Positions 15,759-23,551 of a stretch of DNA of 48,016 nt are shown in pieces. The stretch lies in the NCBI GenBank assembly GCA_020352495.1, contig CP070677.1, forward strand, positions 1,200,087 through 1,248,102. The letters are read 5' to 3'. The translations under genes and the position numbers were made by a program. The notes under the pieces were generated by a model. That model searched no databases, was not told the DNA's origin, and saw nothing but the letters and a program-made list of their open reading frames with translations. The DNA comes from Candidatus Latescibacterota bacterium. Lineage in GTDB: Bacteria; Krumholzibacteriota; Krumholzibacteriia; WVZY01. The stretch's first letter is position 1, and each line of letters begins with the position of its first letter.

Positions 15759-16306
15759 AGCCAACCAAATGTCCCCGCCGTCAACAGGGCGTAAACGAGC
15801 CCGTCAAAGGTCGACTTGAACGTCGTGCTCCACGACCGTTTGTACCAGATCGAATTCTGCCACAGCGCGACTGCGTAGCCAACAAAAGCAGTGCACCCCG
15901 CAAAGCGGAATATGGTCAGGTACTCAGCTCCCGGCTCCAATGCGCGACCGGTAATATAGGCCGCAATAATCCCGACAATGACGCAGTAAATAAACCATTG
16001 CACCAGACTCTTGGCCATCGATGGCCGACCGCTCGGAAGCACCGTCATGAAAGCGACCGGCCCTTTTGTCGTCTTCTCGATGAACTCCGGTGTCCCCATC
16101 TCCTTTGCGCTCCCGGCAAACGGAATCACATACTCGCCCGGGGGGATGTCGAACTCGCGGAGCGCGTCCATGACTTTGTCTTCGGACGGCACCTTCCCAA
16201 AGTCCGTGCGGTGGTACCGCAGCACCATATGTATGAAAGAGCTCGCTAAGAATACAATCACGGCGGAAAGCAGGATCGGAATCCACAACGAGATTATGGA
16301 AACCAT
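15746..16306 (-). CDS. conserved polytopic membrane protein, unknown
   Basis: 186 residues from the second of two ATGs (AGGAGG five bases upstream). There is one N-terminal helix ([20 protein letters not shown]), a soluble loop of about 75 residues ([20 protein letters not shown], then [20 protein letters not shown]), and three C-terminal helices ([48 protein letters not shown]). The layout and the [11 protein letters not shown] motif look like a conserved hypothetical family found in several phyla. The function is unknown. Confidence 0.75.
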   Translation of the reverse strand: MVSIISLWIPILLSAVIVFLASSFIHMVLRYHRTDFGKVPSEDKVMDALREFDIPPGEYVIPFAGSAKEMGTPEFIEKTTKGPVAFMTVLPSGRPSMAKSLVQWFIYCVIVGIIAAYITGRALEPGAEYLTIFRFAGCTAFVGYAVALWQNSIWYKRSWSTTFKSTFDGLVYALLTAGTFGWLWPA

Positions 16307-16308
16307 CA

Positions 16309-16425
16309 TTACCTCCTAACGCTTGAAATGCGAGTGAGCAGAAGGCACCAAACCATCGCCAAATCAGCTGTCGCCCCGCCACCATCGGTGTCGACGGATT
16401 GTGCCAATCCTTCCGCTATTTTCAT
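16309..16425 (-). CDS. possible 38-residue leader peptide or small protein
   Basis: ATG 16425 opens [20 protein letters not shown], then [18 protein letters not shown], and stops at 16309, overlapping the next gene's first ATG by one base. The codons for its last residues (GTT AGG AGG) supply that gene's ribosome site. The layout is compatible with a coupled leader ORF; conservation is unknown. The remaining gap to 16523 shows nothing. Confidence 0.35.
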   Translation of the reverse strand: MKIAEGLAQSVDTDGGGATADLAMVWCLLLTRISSVRR

Positions 16426-16523
16426 ACCTGTCTCACGAAATCTTTAGAATTGTCCCTGCCACTGCCGTGATTGACGATCGCAACGTGCCGCACACGTCAC
16501 GGGTGCCGTCGTCGCGGTCCGCA

Positions 16524-17681
16524 TTACTCATCCGAACGCACCTCGATCTGAGTCTTTCGAGTTCGCGATGCGGGGTTTTGAATGATCATCTCCAGCGCCC
16601 GATCGAAGGTCAACCCACGCGCCTCAAGTTCATTGATAACCCCCGCTTCCCCCCTGGACCGGCCCAAGACACGGGTGACCACCGCCCGGTTCGCCTCAAC
16701 CGAGTAGTCCTCGAGCAGTGCCGACACGTCGCCCGGCCCCCCCGCCTCGACGTCAAGAATCCAGGTCGACGTATTTCGAGACAGGTCGAGGGCTTTGAGA
16801 TCTAGCCAACGGATACTTGGGTTGTTCCGTGTCTTCCACAAGACCCGACTCCGCCCTGCATCGTAGACAACCGATCGCAGTGTTTCATCGGAACTCACGT
16901 CACGAAGCACACGAAAGGCGTAGTCGGCCGCCGCGCCGTCGCGTTCCCGATCGTAGTCGCGCAGCAGCGCCGCGATTCGAACAAACCGACCGTAGGAATC
17001 ACTCCCGCTCCCTATGTCGATCTCTCCACCGAATGCAGCATCGAGCGGCACATGACTGAGTGCCTGTTTGTAGGTAGTGTTCGTGAGCGCGCACACCTCG
17101 ATCGAGTCGCCTGCGTAAACGGATACTTCCCCACGAAGGTACTCGATCACAGCACATTGACCGGTGCTGTCCGAAACGAGATAGTGCCAGCCCTCCCCGT
17201 CGGGCCTCAAGTCGTCGAGGTGGGCGAGAACCTCGTCCACCGTTGCGAAATTGTCCAGTTGGTACTGCATCCATTGAGGACATGACACACCGGGTCGTCC
17301 GTCATCCGGTGGATAGATCGCCCAGAGGTTCGTTTCGTCCACCACAAGACCGGCCTCATTCATCCCCCCTTCTATGAAGTCCCTTCCGTAACACGTGAAC
17401 GTCACCGAACCGTATCGTGAGACCCAAGTAACCATCGCGCCGTTTGTGAGCGTGGGCCAGTCTTTCTTCCACGGCAGGATTTCTTTTTTCACCCCACGTT
17501 TGTTCACGATCACTTGGCCCGGGAAGTAATCGTGCCAGTCCAAATTTTGACCGTAGACGACCTCGTTGCCACGCGAAAACGCGAATACGGAGCACGCCCT
17601 CGAGAGAGTTGGCACCAGAAGGACCAGCAACGCCGTCGATAGCGTCAATCCTCGGCCGATCGCCGACAGTCGGGTGTTCAC
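16524..17681 (-). CDS. secreted choloylglycine-hydrolase-like Ntn hydrolase
   Basis: 385 residues from GTG 17681. The signal peptide (LTLSTALLVLLVPTLSRA) would be cut directly before Cys30, making it the N-terminal nucleophile (CSVFAFSRGNEVVYGQNLDW). Other family features are GGMNEAGLVVDETNLW and YLVSDSTGQCAVIEY, followed by ALTNTTYKQAL. This matches the linear-amide C-N hydrolase family (bile-salt hydrolase, penicillin V acylase, acid-ceramidase-like). The start overlaps the deformylase stop by GTGA, so the two are translationally coupled. Probably periplasmic amidase activity on acyl amides; the substrate is unknown. Confidence 0.85.
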   Translation of the reverse strand: MNTRLSAIGRGLTLSTALLVLLVPTLSRACSVFAFSRGNEVVYGQNLDWHDYFPGQVIVNKRGVKKEILPWKKDWPTLTNGAMVTWVSRYGSVTFTCYGRDFIEGGMNEAGLVVDETNLWAIYPPDDGRPGVSCPQWMQYQLDNFATVDEVLAHLDDLRPDGEGWHYLVSDSTGQCAVIEYLRGEVSVYAGDSIEVCALTNTTYKQALSHVPLDAAFGGEIDIGSGSDSYGRFVRIAALLRDYDRERDGAAADYAFRVLRDVSSDETLRSVVYDAGRSRVLWKTRNNPSIRWLDLKALDLSRNTSTWILDVEAGGPGDVSALLEDYSVEANRAVVTRVLGRSRGEAGVINELEARGLTFDRALEMIIQNPASRTRKTQIEVRSDE

Positions 17682-18193
17682 TCCGATCCCCGCCTTTCCC
17701 ACTCTTCCCTCGTGCAGAAGGCTTGTGGCGAAACAGCCCTCTGTACGGCGAGAACCCCATCGAGATGATCAATTTCATGTTGGAGAAGTTCAGAAAGGTC
17801 TCCTGTTGCTTCCAGCGTGTTTTGGACCCCGGTGAGATTGGCGTACTCGACCTTGATTTCAGCTGCACGCGACACCTTGACCAGCAACCCGGGAAAACTA
17901 AAGCACCCATCCCACAACTCAACCCGTTTCTCGCTTTGTTCGACGATTCGAGGGTTCACAAGCGCGCCGCTAAAACCGGCTGACGGGGCATCAATCACAA
18001 TCACTCTTCTCGGCTCTCCGATCTGGGGAGCGGCGATCCCGCGTCCGAAACCGTTTGCGGACCTAAACGCCAGCAGTGTATCTCGGAGATCCTCCGCAAG
18101 GGCCATCACTGAGGTCGAGGCTGGATTCTCCACTGTGTCGCATTCTTGCCAGAGCAATGGATCACCAAGTTGAAGGATCCTTTTGACCGACAT
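17678..18193 (-). CDS. peptide deformylase-family protein
   Basis: 171 residues from ATG 18193 (GGAGGAGATAGG upstream). All three metal motifs are present but two deviate: GRGIAAPQIG (residues 50-59, usually GxGLAAPQ), DGCFSFPG with ligand Cys97 (usually EGCLS), and QHEIDH with His139-Glu140-His143. Known role: removes the N-formyl group from new proteins. The WDGCFS motif and the coupling to an exported Ntn hydrolase, rather than to fmt or def-type housekeeping genes, suggest a specialised paralog; this is inference. Confidence 0.82.
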   Translation of the reverse strand: MSVKRILQLGDPLLWQECDTVENPASTSVMALAEDLRDTLLAFRSANGFGRGIAAPQIGEPRRVIVIDAPSAGFSGALVNPRIVEQSEKRVELWDGCFSFPGLLVKVSRAAEIKVEYANLTGVQNTLEATGDLSELLQHEIDHLDGVLAVQRAVSPQAFCTREEWERRGSE

Positions 18194-18262
18194 CCCTATC
18201 TCCTCCCGATCACCGAGAAGTAAACACGGTGGTTTGCGCATCAAGCGTCCGAGATTCGTGTA

Positions 18263-18469
18263 TTATTTCCACTTCGGTTTCTTTGAAGGAAGTCCCAACA
18301 ACATCAGCAGGATCCCAAACATCATCAGTACGAAATCGAGTCTGAATTCCGCCGCGCCAACCGTGACCATCCTCGAACTGAAATCTATCGGCAAAGGTAT
18401 CGGCTCGAAATAACTCGAGGCACCGGCCACCAACGCTGCCAAACCTGCCAAGAAAAAAATTCCGCGCAT
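18263..18469 (-). CDS. small two-helix membrane protein
   Basis: 68 residues from ATG 18469 (GGAGG, three-base spacing). Helix one is MRGIFFLAGLAALVAGASSY, then a loop EPIPLPIDFSSR, then helix two FRLDFVLMMFGILLMLLGLP, and a lysine tail SKKPKWK. The second helix followed by a basic tail indicates a cytoplasmic C-terminus. No family was recognised. The 170 bases to DUF2164 contain an unconvincing open frame only. Confidence 0.7.
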   Translation of the reverse strand: MRGIFFLAGLAALVAGASSYFEPIPLPIDFSSRMVTVGAAEFRLDFVLMMFGILLMLLGLPSKKPKWK

Positions 18470-18641
18470 GATCCTCCGACCCCCTTTTTCCGGGACTCCG
18501 GTTTATCCACCCATTGAACGGCTCGCGAAGCCGTCTGTGGTCGAGCCATCCCTTCGTTGACCAATCTGTTCGCTGTGTCGGGACGCGACACAACAGCCTT
18601 TCGGCCGCCAGAAGCCGCGTCCAGAGGCCAGACTCAACCAA

Positions 18642-18893
18642 CTATCCCTTTTTCCAAAAGGTGAATTCCGGTTCATAACACGAACCGTCGAGATCCGCGA
18701 CCTTCTCTTGGAAAAACGCTTGAGCGTTTGCGATGGCCTGATTGTAGACCGTTGGCCCAATCTCCTTCAGAAAGTAGTCAAGAAGCAGATCCGCCTTGAG
18801 GTCGCCGATCTCCTCATCCATGTGTTCCTCGAAGTATCGCTTGATCGAGCCGATGAGTCTCTTTTTGGCTTCCGGTGAGATAGTCAGGGCCAC
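18642..18893 (-). CDS. DUF2164 family protein
   Basis: 83 residues, full length for the family. Hallmarks: ISPEAKKRLIGSIKRYFEEH, then EEIGDLKADLLLDYFLKEIG, then PTVYNQAIANAQAFFQEKVA. It is an all-helical cytoplasmic protein of unknown function that occurs alone in many bacteria. The start is ATG 18893. Confidence 0.88.
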   Translation of the reverse strand: MALTISPEAKKRLIGSIKRYFEEHMDEEIGDLKADLLLDYFLKEIGPTVYNQAIANAQAFFQEKVADLDGSCYEPEFTFWKKG

Positions 18894-18948
18894 GGGGTAC
18901 CCCCGTCAGGTTTCGCGTCCGTCTGCACACGGGCCCATCGTTCGCGAG

Positions 18949-18965
18949 GGCGGTGGCCCACCGCC
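18949..18965. repeat. perfect hairpin GGCGGTG-GCC-CACCGCC
   Basis: A seven-base perfect stem with a three-base loop in the gap between the molybdopterin-domain fragment and DUF2164. On the minus strand no T-run follows (CTCGCG), so it is a structure of unknown role; attenuation or transcript 3'-end protection are possible. Confidence 0.45.
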
Positions 18966-19027
18966 TACCCCGCAGACCGAGAGGCCCATCAGTATGTCAT
19001 ATCGTGTCAATAAGTTACACGTCATCG

Positions 19028-19267
19028 TTAACGTAAGATTCGAACCTCGATTTCGTTGACCTGGCGGATCCAACGGCCCCCACGGTGTTCCCAAGGGACC
19101 ACAATCCGTAGCGGACCCTCGCCTGTCGGCAGGGACTCTCCGTCTCGAGAAACGGCAAGGAGAACGGATTGACCCGTGAAATCCTCTTCCAGTTCCGCAA
19201 GCGCAAAAACGACTTCATATCCGTCCGGGGCACGGGCTAGTACGACCGTCCTCAACAAAAGCTGCAA
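19028..19267 (-). pseudogene. C-terminal fragment of a sulfite-oxidase-type molybdopterin-binding domain
   Basis: 79 codons from TTG 19267; an in-frame stop lies about 45 bases upstream. The sequence APDGYEVVFALAELEEDF, then LLAVSRDGESLPTGEGPLRI, then VVPWEHRGGRWIRQVNEIEV is the C-terminal third of the oxidoreductase molybdopterin-binding domain. The N-terminal part with the Mo-ligand cysteine is absent, its place being taken by the DUF4097 gene. It cannot hold the cofactor as a normal enzyme, so it is probably a remnant. A short functional protein cannot be excluded because the frame itself is clean. Confidence 0.55.
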
Positions 19268-19277
19268 AGGTCTCAGA

Positions 19278-20069
19278 CTAGAACCCGTCCACTCCGATGT
19301 TGCCGTTCCCCACGTCTAGCGTAATCGTCCCATCGCCGTTGCCAAGCGTCCCCGTCACCGACGTTGGGGTCTGAACCCTGTTCGACAGAGTCAGGTTTTT
19401 GAGAGTGATGTCTCCGTTGGCGGCTGTGGCCGAAAACTCGGCCGATGTGTCCTCCGGTATCTTGAGACTGATCTCTCCGTTTGCCACGCCCAAAGCGATA
19501 CTTTCTCCAAAACCGAGCGTGACGGTGGCGTCGATCTGCCCATTTGCCACCGCCATTACGGTGTTGCCTTCGATACCGAGACCAAGAATCTTACTATTTG
19601 CAAACTGAACGGTGACCCCATTCTTGAGCGAACGTGTCGTCACGTCTCCATTGGCACCGGCGACCATGACTGCGAAATCCTCCGGCAGAGAGATTGTGTA
19701 GTTCACGATGTAGTCCCGGCCCGCCGACACTGCCGGCTGGACCGTCCGGACAACAACTCCCGCGCTCGTGCTGTCGATTCCAACTTCGAGTAGGGGGAGA
19801 TGGGCATTCGCGTCCTCAAAGCTGTCCGACTCGACACGTCGGATTCCAGACACCGAGATGGACGTTCCACCCGAGGCTCCTGTGATCTCGATCGCACCGT
19901 TGATCGCTTCGAGGCTCAAATAGGTTCGCGTATTGCGTTCGACCTCAAAATCAAAAGGTTCCTCAGCCGCGAATCTTTTATTGCGGCCTGTGATGTCCTC
20001 TTCGCACGCCGTTGACAGCACGACGCCAATCAACGTTAGTAAGACGATTCTCTGGAATTTTGAGCGCAT
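19278..20069 (-). CDS. DUF4097 (putative adhesin-fold) lipoprotein
   Basis: 263 residues with a lipobox (IVLLTLIGVVLSTAC, Cys22). The mature part is a beta-solenoid of repeated short strands with NG turns: EAINGAIEITGASGG, VMVAGANGDVTTRSLKNGVT, VMAVANGQIDATVTLGFG, GVANGEISLKIPED, ATAANGDITLKNLTL, and GNGDGTITLDVGNGNIGVDG. This repeated xNGxI pattern is the DUF4097/DUF4098 fold. The function is unknown; it probably sits on the periplasmic or outer face of the outer membrane. The start is ATG 20069. Confidence 0.85.
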   Translation of the reverse strand: MRSKFQRIVLLTLIGVVLSTACEEDITGRNKRFAAEEPFDFEVERNTRTYLSLEAINGAIEITGASGGTSISVSGIRRVESDSFEDANAHLPLLEVGIDSTSAGVVVRTVQPAVSAGRDYIVNYTISLPEDFAVMVAGANGDVTTRSLKNGVTVQFANSKILGLGIEGNTVMAVANGQIDATVTLGFGESIALGVANGEISLKIPEDTSAEFSATAANGDITLKNLTLSNRVQTPTSVTGTLGNGDGTITLDVGNGNIGVDGF

Positions 20070-20209
20070 GTATCGTCACCGCCTAGTGATAGGTTGATTC
20101 CCCCCCCGGTGAGTCGGCCGGGCAAACGGCCAACACAACAGCCGTATCTGTCGTGATGTGATTCGAGTCCTGTCGGAAACATCACCTCTCAACGCCTCAA
20201 CCACCCGCC

Positions 20210-20851
20210 TCAGTCAGAGGGCTGATCTTGGGACCTCTGGTCCACGGCGGAGAGGTCCGGGACAGATGCCGAAACGATCTCTCTCAGGTTATCGGGAACC
20301 GGCTCCCCAGTCTTCTTGGCCTGCCGCTGAATCAGCTCGACAAACATGTCGATCACGGTCTCACGGGCCCCTTGGACCGAAGGGTCCACGCGGACGATCA
20401 CGGCTCGGATATCCATTCCCGACGATGTCTCGAAAAAGCTCACGCTCACCATACCACCGCCGAACTTGCCGAAATTGCCCCTGTACGCGAGGTCCACGGT
20501 GTTGAGAGGCGAGAGGGATTCCCAGTAACCGATGTCGCCACCCGAGAGGGTTACCTCGTACCACACGGCATCTCCAATAAATCGCTCGAAACCCTGCAAA
20601 GCCCCCAATTTCGTCAGGAGAAACTCCAACGCATCCTTTACTCCGGCGGCGTCTGTCGCCTTTTCTTCCTTTGAATAGGAAGAGGGATAGTGAAGCATCT
20701 CAGCTACCGACCCCACGTCCCCTCTCCCGAGCGCAGCCATCACCTGATCTCCGATGACCCACAGGGAGTCGGGTGCCTCAGATGGCGCAGTCTGGGCAAA
20801 GACAGACGACGCACAAAAGACCACCAGGAGAACCGAGATCATTCTTGCCAT
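20210..20851 (-). CDS. secreted protein, unknown
   Basis: 213 residues with a signal peptide (MARMISVLLVVFCASSVFAQ). The start of the mature protein, LWVIGDQVMAALGRGDVGSV then AEMLHYPSSYSKEEKA, resembles the first helices of NTF2-like/SnoaL-type proteins; the middle has FGKFGGGMVSVSFF. The C-terminal tail is polar. The family is not assigned with confidence. The start is ATG 20851. Confidence 0.68.
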   Translation of the reverse strand: MARMISVLLVVFCASSVFAQTAPSEAPDSLWVIGDQVMAALGRGDVGSVAEMLHYPSSYSKEEKATDAAGVKDALEFLLTKLGALQGFERFIGDAVWYEVTLSGGDIGYWESLSPLNTVDLAYRGNFGKFGGGMVSVSFFETSSGMDIRAVIVRVDPSVQGARETVIDMFVELIQRQAKKTGEPVPDNLREIVSASVPDLSAVDQRSQDQPSD

Positions 20852-20884
20852 TTTCTCCTCCGCTCTGCGAGATCGAATAGACTA

Positions 20885-20906
20885 CCCACGTGTCCGGCCA
20901 CGTGGG
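20885..20906 (-). terminator. hairpin after the GNAT gene, possible terminator
   Basis: A perfect eight-base stem CCCACGTG/CACGTGGG with a six-base loop lies two bases after the acetyltransferase stop. The sequence that follows on the minus strand (TAGTCTATT) is only moderately T-rich, so termination is likely but not certain. Confidence 0.5.
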
Positions 20907-20908
20907 AT

Positions 20909-21376
20909 TCAAACAACGAGATCATTCTTTTTCAAGTTCGCCGTCATCAATTGCCGACCGTGATCGACAAAACCAAATCGACGATAGAGCGCCTTCGCCG
21001 CGGAATTCTCCCGGGCAACCTCCAAATGGAGAGCTCGCACTCGGCGCTTCTTACACTCATCGAGAACCGCCTTCATTGCCACCCGCCCCAGCCCATATCG
21101 TCGATGTTCTTCGCGAACGAACAGGTCATCGACAAATGCGTCCCGCCCGCCAAACTCCATACTGAAACCCACCGTTAACACCACGTACCCGGCCGCGGTC
21201 CCCTCGCGTTCCAGCAGCCAAACCCGCCCGACCGAATCGTCTCTCAATAAGTTCTCAAATGCCTCAGCCGCCTGATCCGCGTCGAACGGCGACTCTGACT
21301 CCGCATAGAATTCCTCCATCATTTTCACCAGCATATCACGGTCGCCCGGTTTGGCTATTCGAGCGTATCGCTTCAT
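20909..21376 (-). CDS. GNAT-family N-acetyltransferase
   Basis: 155 residues. Acetyl-CoA-binding motif A is DDLFVREEHRRYGLGRVAMK (R-R-Y-G-L-G), preceded by the beta-strand GTAAGYVVLTVGFSMEF. Motif B is ALHLEVARENSAAKALYRRF then GFVDHGRQLM. This is a single-domain acetyltransferase acting on small amines, amino acids or protein N-termini; the substrate is unknown. The start is ATG 21376 with a weak ribosome site. A strong hairpin follows the stop. Confidence 0.86.
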   Translation of the reverse strand: MKRYARIAKPGDRDMLVKMMEEFYAESESPFDADQAAEAFENLLRDDSVGRVWLLEREGTAAGYVVLTVGFSMEFGGRDAFVDDLFVREEHRRYGLGRVAMKAVLDECKKRRVRALHLEVARENSAAKALYRRFGFVDHGRQLMTANLKKNDLVV

Positions 21377-21531
21377 TTTGGGTTACCAACCAGTCGCGAG
21401 TTGCCAACGGGCGTCCCACGGCTCATCTTTGAGCTGAGTGCCCGCCGTGCGTCGCCCGCTCCGGAGCGCCTCCGATACGAGGGTTTGCCATATCCAACCG
21501 TCAAAACCCCGCTCATCCCATTCTGCCCACG

Positions 21532-21903
21532 TCAGTCCCCCGTCGGCACGACGCCACTACCTTCCATCATGAGAATAACAACACCACCAGGCGCCCGCGT
21601 TCTGTGAATGACTCCCTTGGGCACCGTTAGACCCTGTTTGGGGCCAAGTTCGAACAACTGATCTTCCAGATCGATGAACAACTGTCCATCCACCACGTAA
21701 AAGAATTCGTCTTCGTTGTCGTGCTTGTGCCAATGGAATTCGCCCTTTATGATCCCCAATCGCACAACACAATCATTGACCCGGCACAACGTTTGATTGA
21801 ACCACTCCTCCTTGCATTCACTCACCATCTGTTGGATGTCGATCAGCTCGAGAGGCTTGAAACGAACCTCCGTTTTGATCGAATACCGTTCTTGTTCGCT
21901 CAT
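21532..21903 (-). CDS. cupin-domain protein
   Basis: 123 residues. Cupin motif 1 is GEFHWHKHDNEDEFFYVVDG (His at the second, fourth and Glu positions give the usual metal site). Motif 2 is LGPKQGLTVPKGVIHRTRAP with the last His. It is similar to the small single-cupin proteins related to mannose-6-phosphate isomerase-type cupins. Catalytic role unknown. The start is ATG 21903. Confidence 0.86.
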   Translation of the reverse strand: MSEQERYSIKTEVRFKPLELIDIQQMVSECKEEWFNQTLCRVNDCVVRLGIIKGEFHWHKHDNEDEFFYVVDGQLFIDLEDQLFELGPKQGLTVPKGVIHRTRAPGGVVILMMEGSGVVPTGD

Positions 21904-22016
21904 CTACTCTCCTCATCCAAAGAGTCTCATTTGCCGTGCGCATACTCTGGGCGCGCAAAGCGGCGCGCGGCGTTGGACATGGCCGCCTGTCCCTGTGCCC
22001 GGGCCTGACACGCCGT

Positions 22017-22247
22017 CTAGACATCGGTGGATTTCTCGTTATCTCCCGGCTCCTGCTTGGCGCGCTCTCTGGGGATCGCCTTCCAGAACGACCAAATGCT
22101 CATGATGAATAGAAGCAGGGCCACCCCTATCGCCTGTTCAGCGGATACCCAAAAGTCGCCCGCACGCCGAACCCATAAGCCTCCGTAATAGACTGCCCTT
22201 ATGGCAGCATAGACCGCTCCGAAACCCGTGACTAGGGCAATGATCAA
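22017..22247 (-). CDS. small two-helix membrane protein
   Basis: 76 residues from TTG 22247: helix one about 1-20 (IIALVTGFGAVYAAIRAVYY), a loop GGLWVRRAGDFWVSAEQ, helix two about 38-57 (AIGVALLLFIMSIWSFWKAI) and a polar tail. The frame continues 13 codons upstream (TKDQSKPTIDWQY) to an ACG at 22286 that has GGGGG six bases before it. A non-standard ACG start would give a more natural N-terminus. No family was recognised. Confidence 0.6.
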   Translation of the reverse strand: MIIALVTGFGAVYAAIRAVYYGGLWVRRAGDFWVSAEQAIGVALLLFIMSIWSFWKAIPRERAKQEPGDNEKSTDV

Positions 22248-22340
22248 GTACTGCCAGTCGATCGTTGGTTTTGATTGGTCTTTCGTGGCCTACCCCCTTT
22301 CCCGTGCTCGACGGCACGCGAATCAGCGGCACGGTGAACT

Positions 22341-22637
22341 TCATTCCTCCTCGTGATAGACCGGATCTCCAAGCTCCATGAGCGAGAAGTTGTAGAAGAC
22401 ATGATGACCGTCGTAATCCATTACCCGAAGGTCATCCTCCTGCTTGAGATCGGTCAAAACCACATCGTAATGGTTCCCGTACTTTTGTTTGACCAAATCA
22501 ATGGGTACCTCATAAGCGATGAACCTCTTGATTCCCTTTGCTCGGAGTTTCTCGACTAGGTTCGGCTCCGAAAGCGACCCGTACGAGGTCAGGACGAGTA
22601 TTGGACCTGATCCTGTAAAAAAGATCCCTGCTTTCAT
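22341..22637 (-). CDS. conserved hypothetical cytoplasmic protein
   Basis: 98 residues from ATG 22637 (GGGAGG seven bases upstream): MKAGIFFTGSGPILVLTSYG, then EKLRAKGIKRFIAYEVPIDL, then NHYDVVLTDLKQEDDLRVMD. This looks like a small soluble family seen in many bacteria and archaea with the same TGSGPILxLTSY opening. It has no known function or motif for catalysis. The frame is open upstream to 22721, but the ribosome site fixes the start. Confidence 0.75.
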   Translation of the reverse strand: MKAGIFFTGSGPILVLTSYGSLSEPNLVEKLRAKGIKRFIAYEVPIDLVKQKYGNHYDVVLTDLKQEDDLRVMDYDGHHVFYNFSLMELGDPVYHEEE

Positions 22638-22804
22638 CGTTTCGCCTCCCTTCGGTTTCCTCCAGCTGACCCTCGAGCGATAACGCCCCGGGGCCGATTT
22701 GCATTCCTCGCGAGCCGGCAAGCAACCAGCCTATCGCCGGGGACAAGACCGGGGCCCCGGATTGCCCGCAGCCAGCGTAAATGCCCCGTCGTTGGCTTCA
22801 TGAG

Positions 22805-23422
22805 CTAACGAGGCCTCTTGCCCTCGTCCGAAATGAGCGCCAGTTTGTAGCCCATCTCGATCTCGATATCGGTCTTGTCTTTGAAGACCGATATTCTCGT
22901 CAACGACGGCTCGCCCAGAATCTTGATCCTGTCATACAGATCCGAGAATCCGCGAAATCGCTGAACGGCTTTGTACGTCTTTTCACGCACGACATTAAAA
23001 CTGTCCACACTGGACCAGCTGTTTTTCACCTTTTCCGTCTCTGCCGTGTACCATGCCCACCGAGAACCGGTCGCGTGATCCAGGATGACGACATCTCTAG
23101 CCAGCTCAAACCCTTTTCGAAGCGCTTTCAACGGATTCGCGATCTCGTGCAGGCAGAATTCAAAAAGGACAACATCCGCCGCTGTTTGTGAATCCAAGAT
23201 GTCGGCGGTCTCGACCACAACGTTCTTGAGATCCATCGTTTTGACGATTTGCTCGAGCTGCCGCACCGCTTCTTCGTCGTTGTCCAGCGCCAACACACTC
23301 TTCGAATCCATGGCATAGTCTATGATTTGGCCCCCGCCGGCACCCACGTGCGTCACTGACTTGCCTTTGAAATCGAAAAACGATCTCAAGTTATCATTGA
23401 TTGTTTTTACATCCGTCGCCAT
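22805..23422 (-). CDS. class I SAM-dependent methyltransferase
   Basis: 205 residues from ATG 23422 (GAGGGGAGAAT upstream). The Rossmann motifs are present: motif I SVTHVGAGGGQIIDYA, motif II SVLALDNDEEAVRQL, VVVETADILDSQTA, and motif IV-like ADVVLFEFCLHEIANPLKAL. The FCLHEIANP segment is the one commonly seen in small-molecule or ubiquinone-type methyltransferases. The C-terminal part (KAVQRFRGFSDLYDRIKILG) probably binds substrate. Acceptor unknown. Confidence 0.86.
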   Translation of the reverse strand: MATDVKTINDNLRSFFDFKGKSVTHVGAGGGQIIDYAMDSKSVLALDNDEEAVRQLEQIVKTMDLKNVVVETADILDSQTAADVVLFEFCLHEIANPLKALRKGFELARDVVILDHATGSRWAWYTAETEKVKNSWSSVDSFNVVREKTYKAVQRFRGFSDLYDRIKILGEPSLTRISVFKDKTDIEIEMGYKLALISDEGKRPR

Positions 23423-23551
23423 ATTCTCCCCTCGATCTCGCGTGACAGGCATCAGCGCAGCGCCTTTCCAAGACGGGGTCTTGCGTCGGATAAGGCCCCC
23501 TACGACGCGACGTGTCGGCTGCACGCGCAGATTTCGAGATTCCGCTCCAAA

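Noticed and set aside
21388..21517. A frame of about 47 codons ending ATGA on the GNAT start
   Set aside because: The overlap is suggestive, but the sequence is Arg/Ser/Gly-rich with no good ribosome site, as expected from GC-rich spacer.
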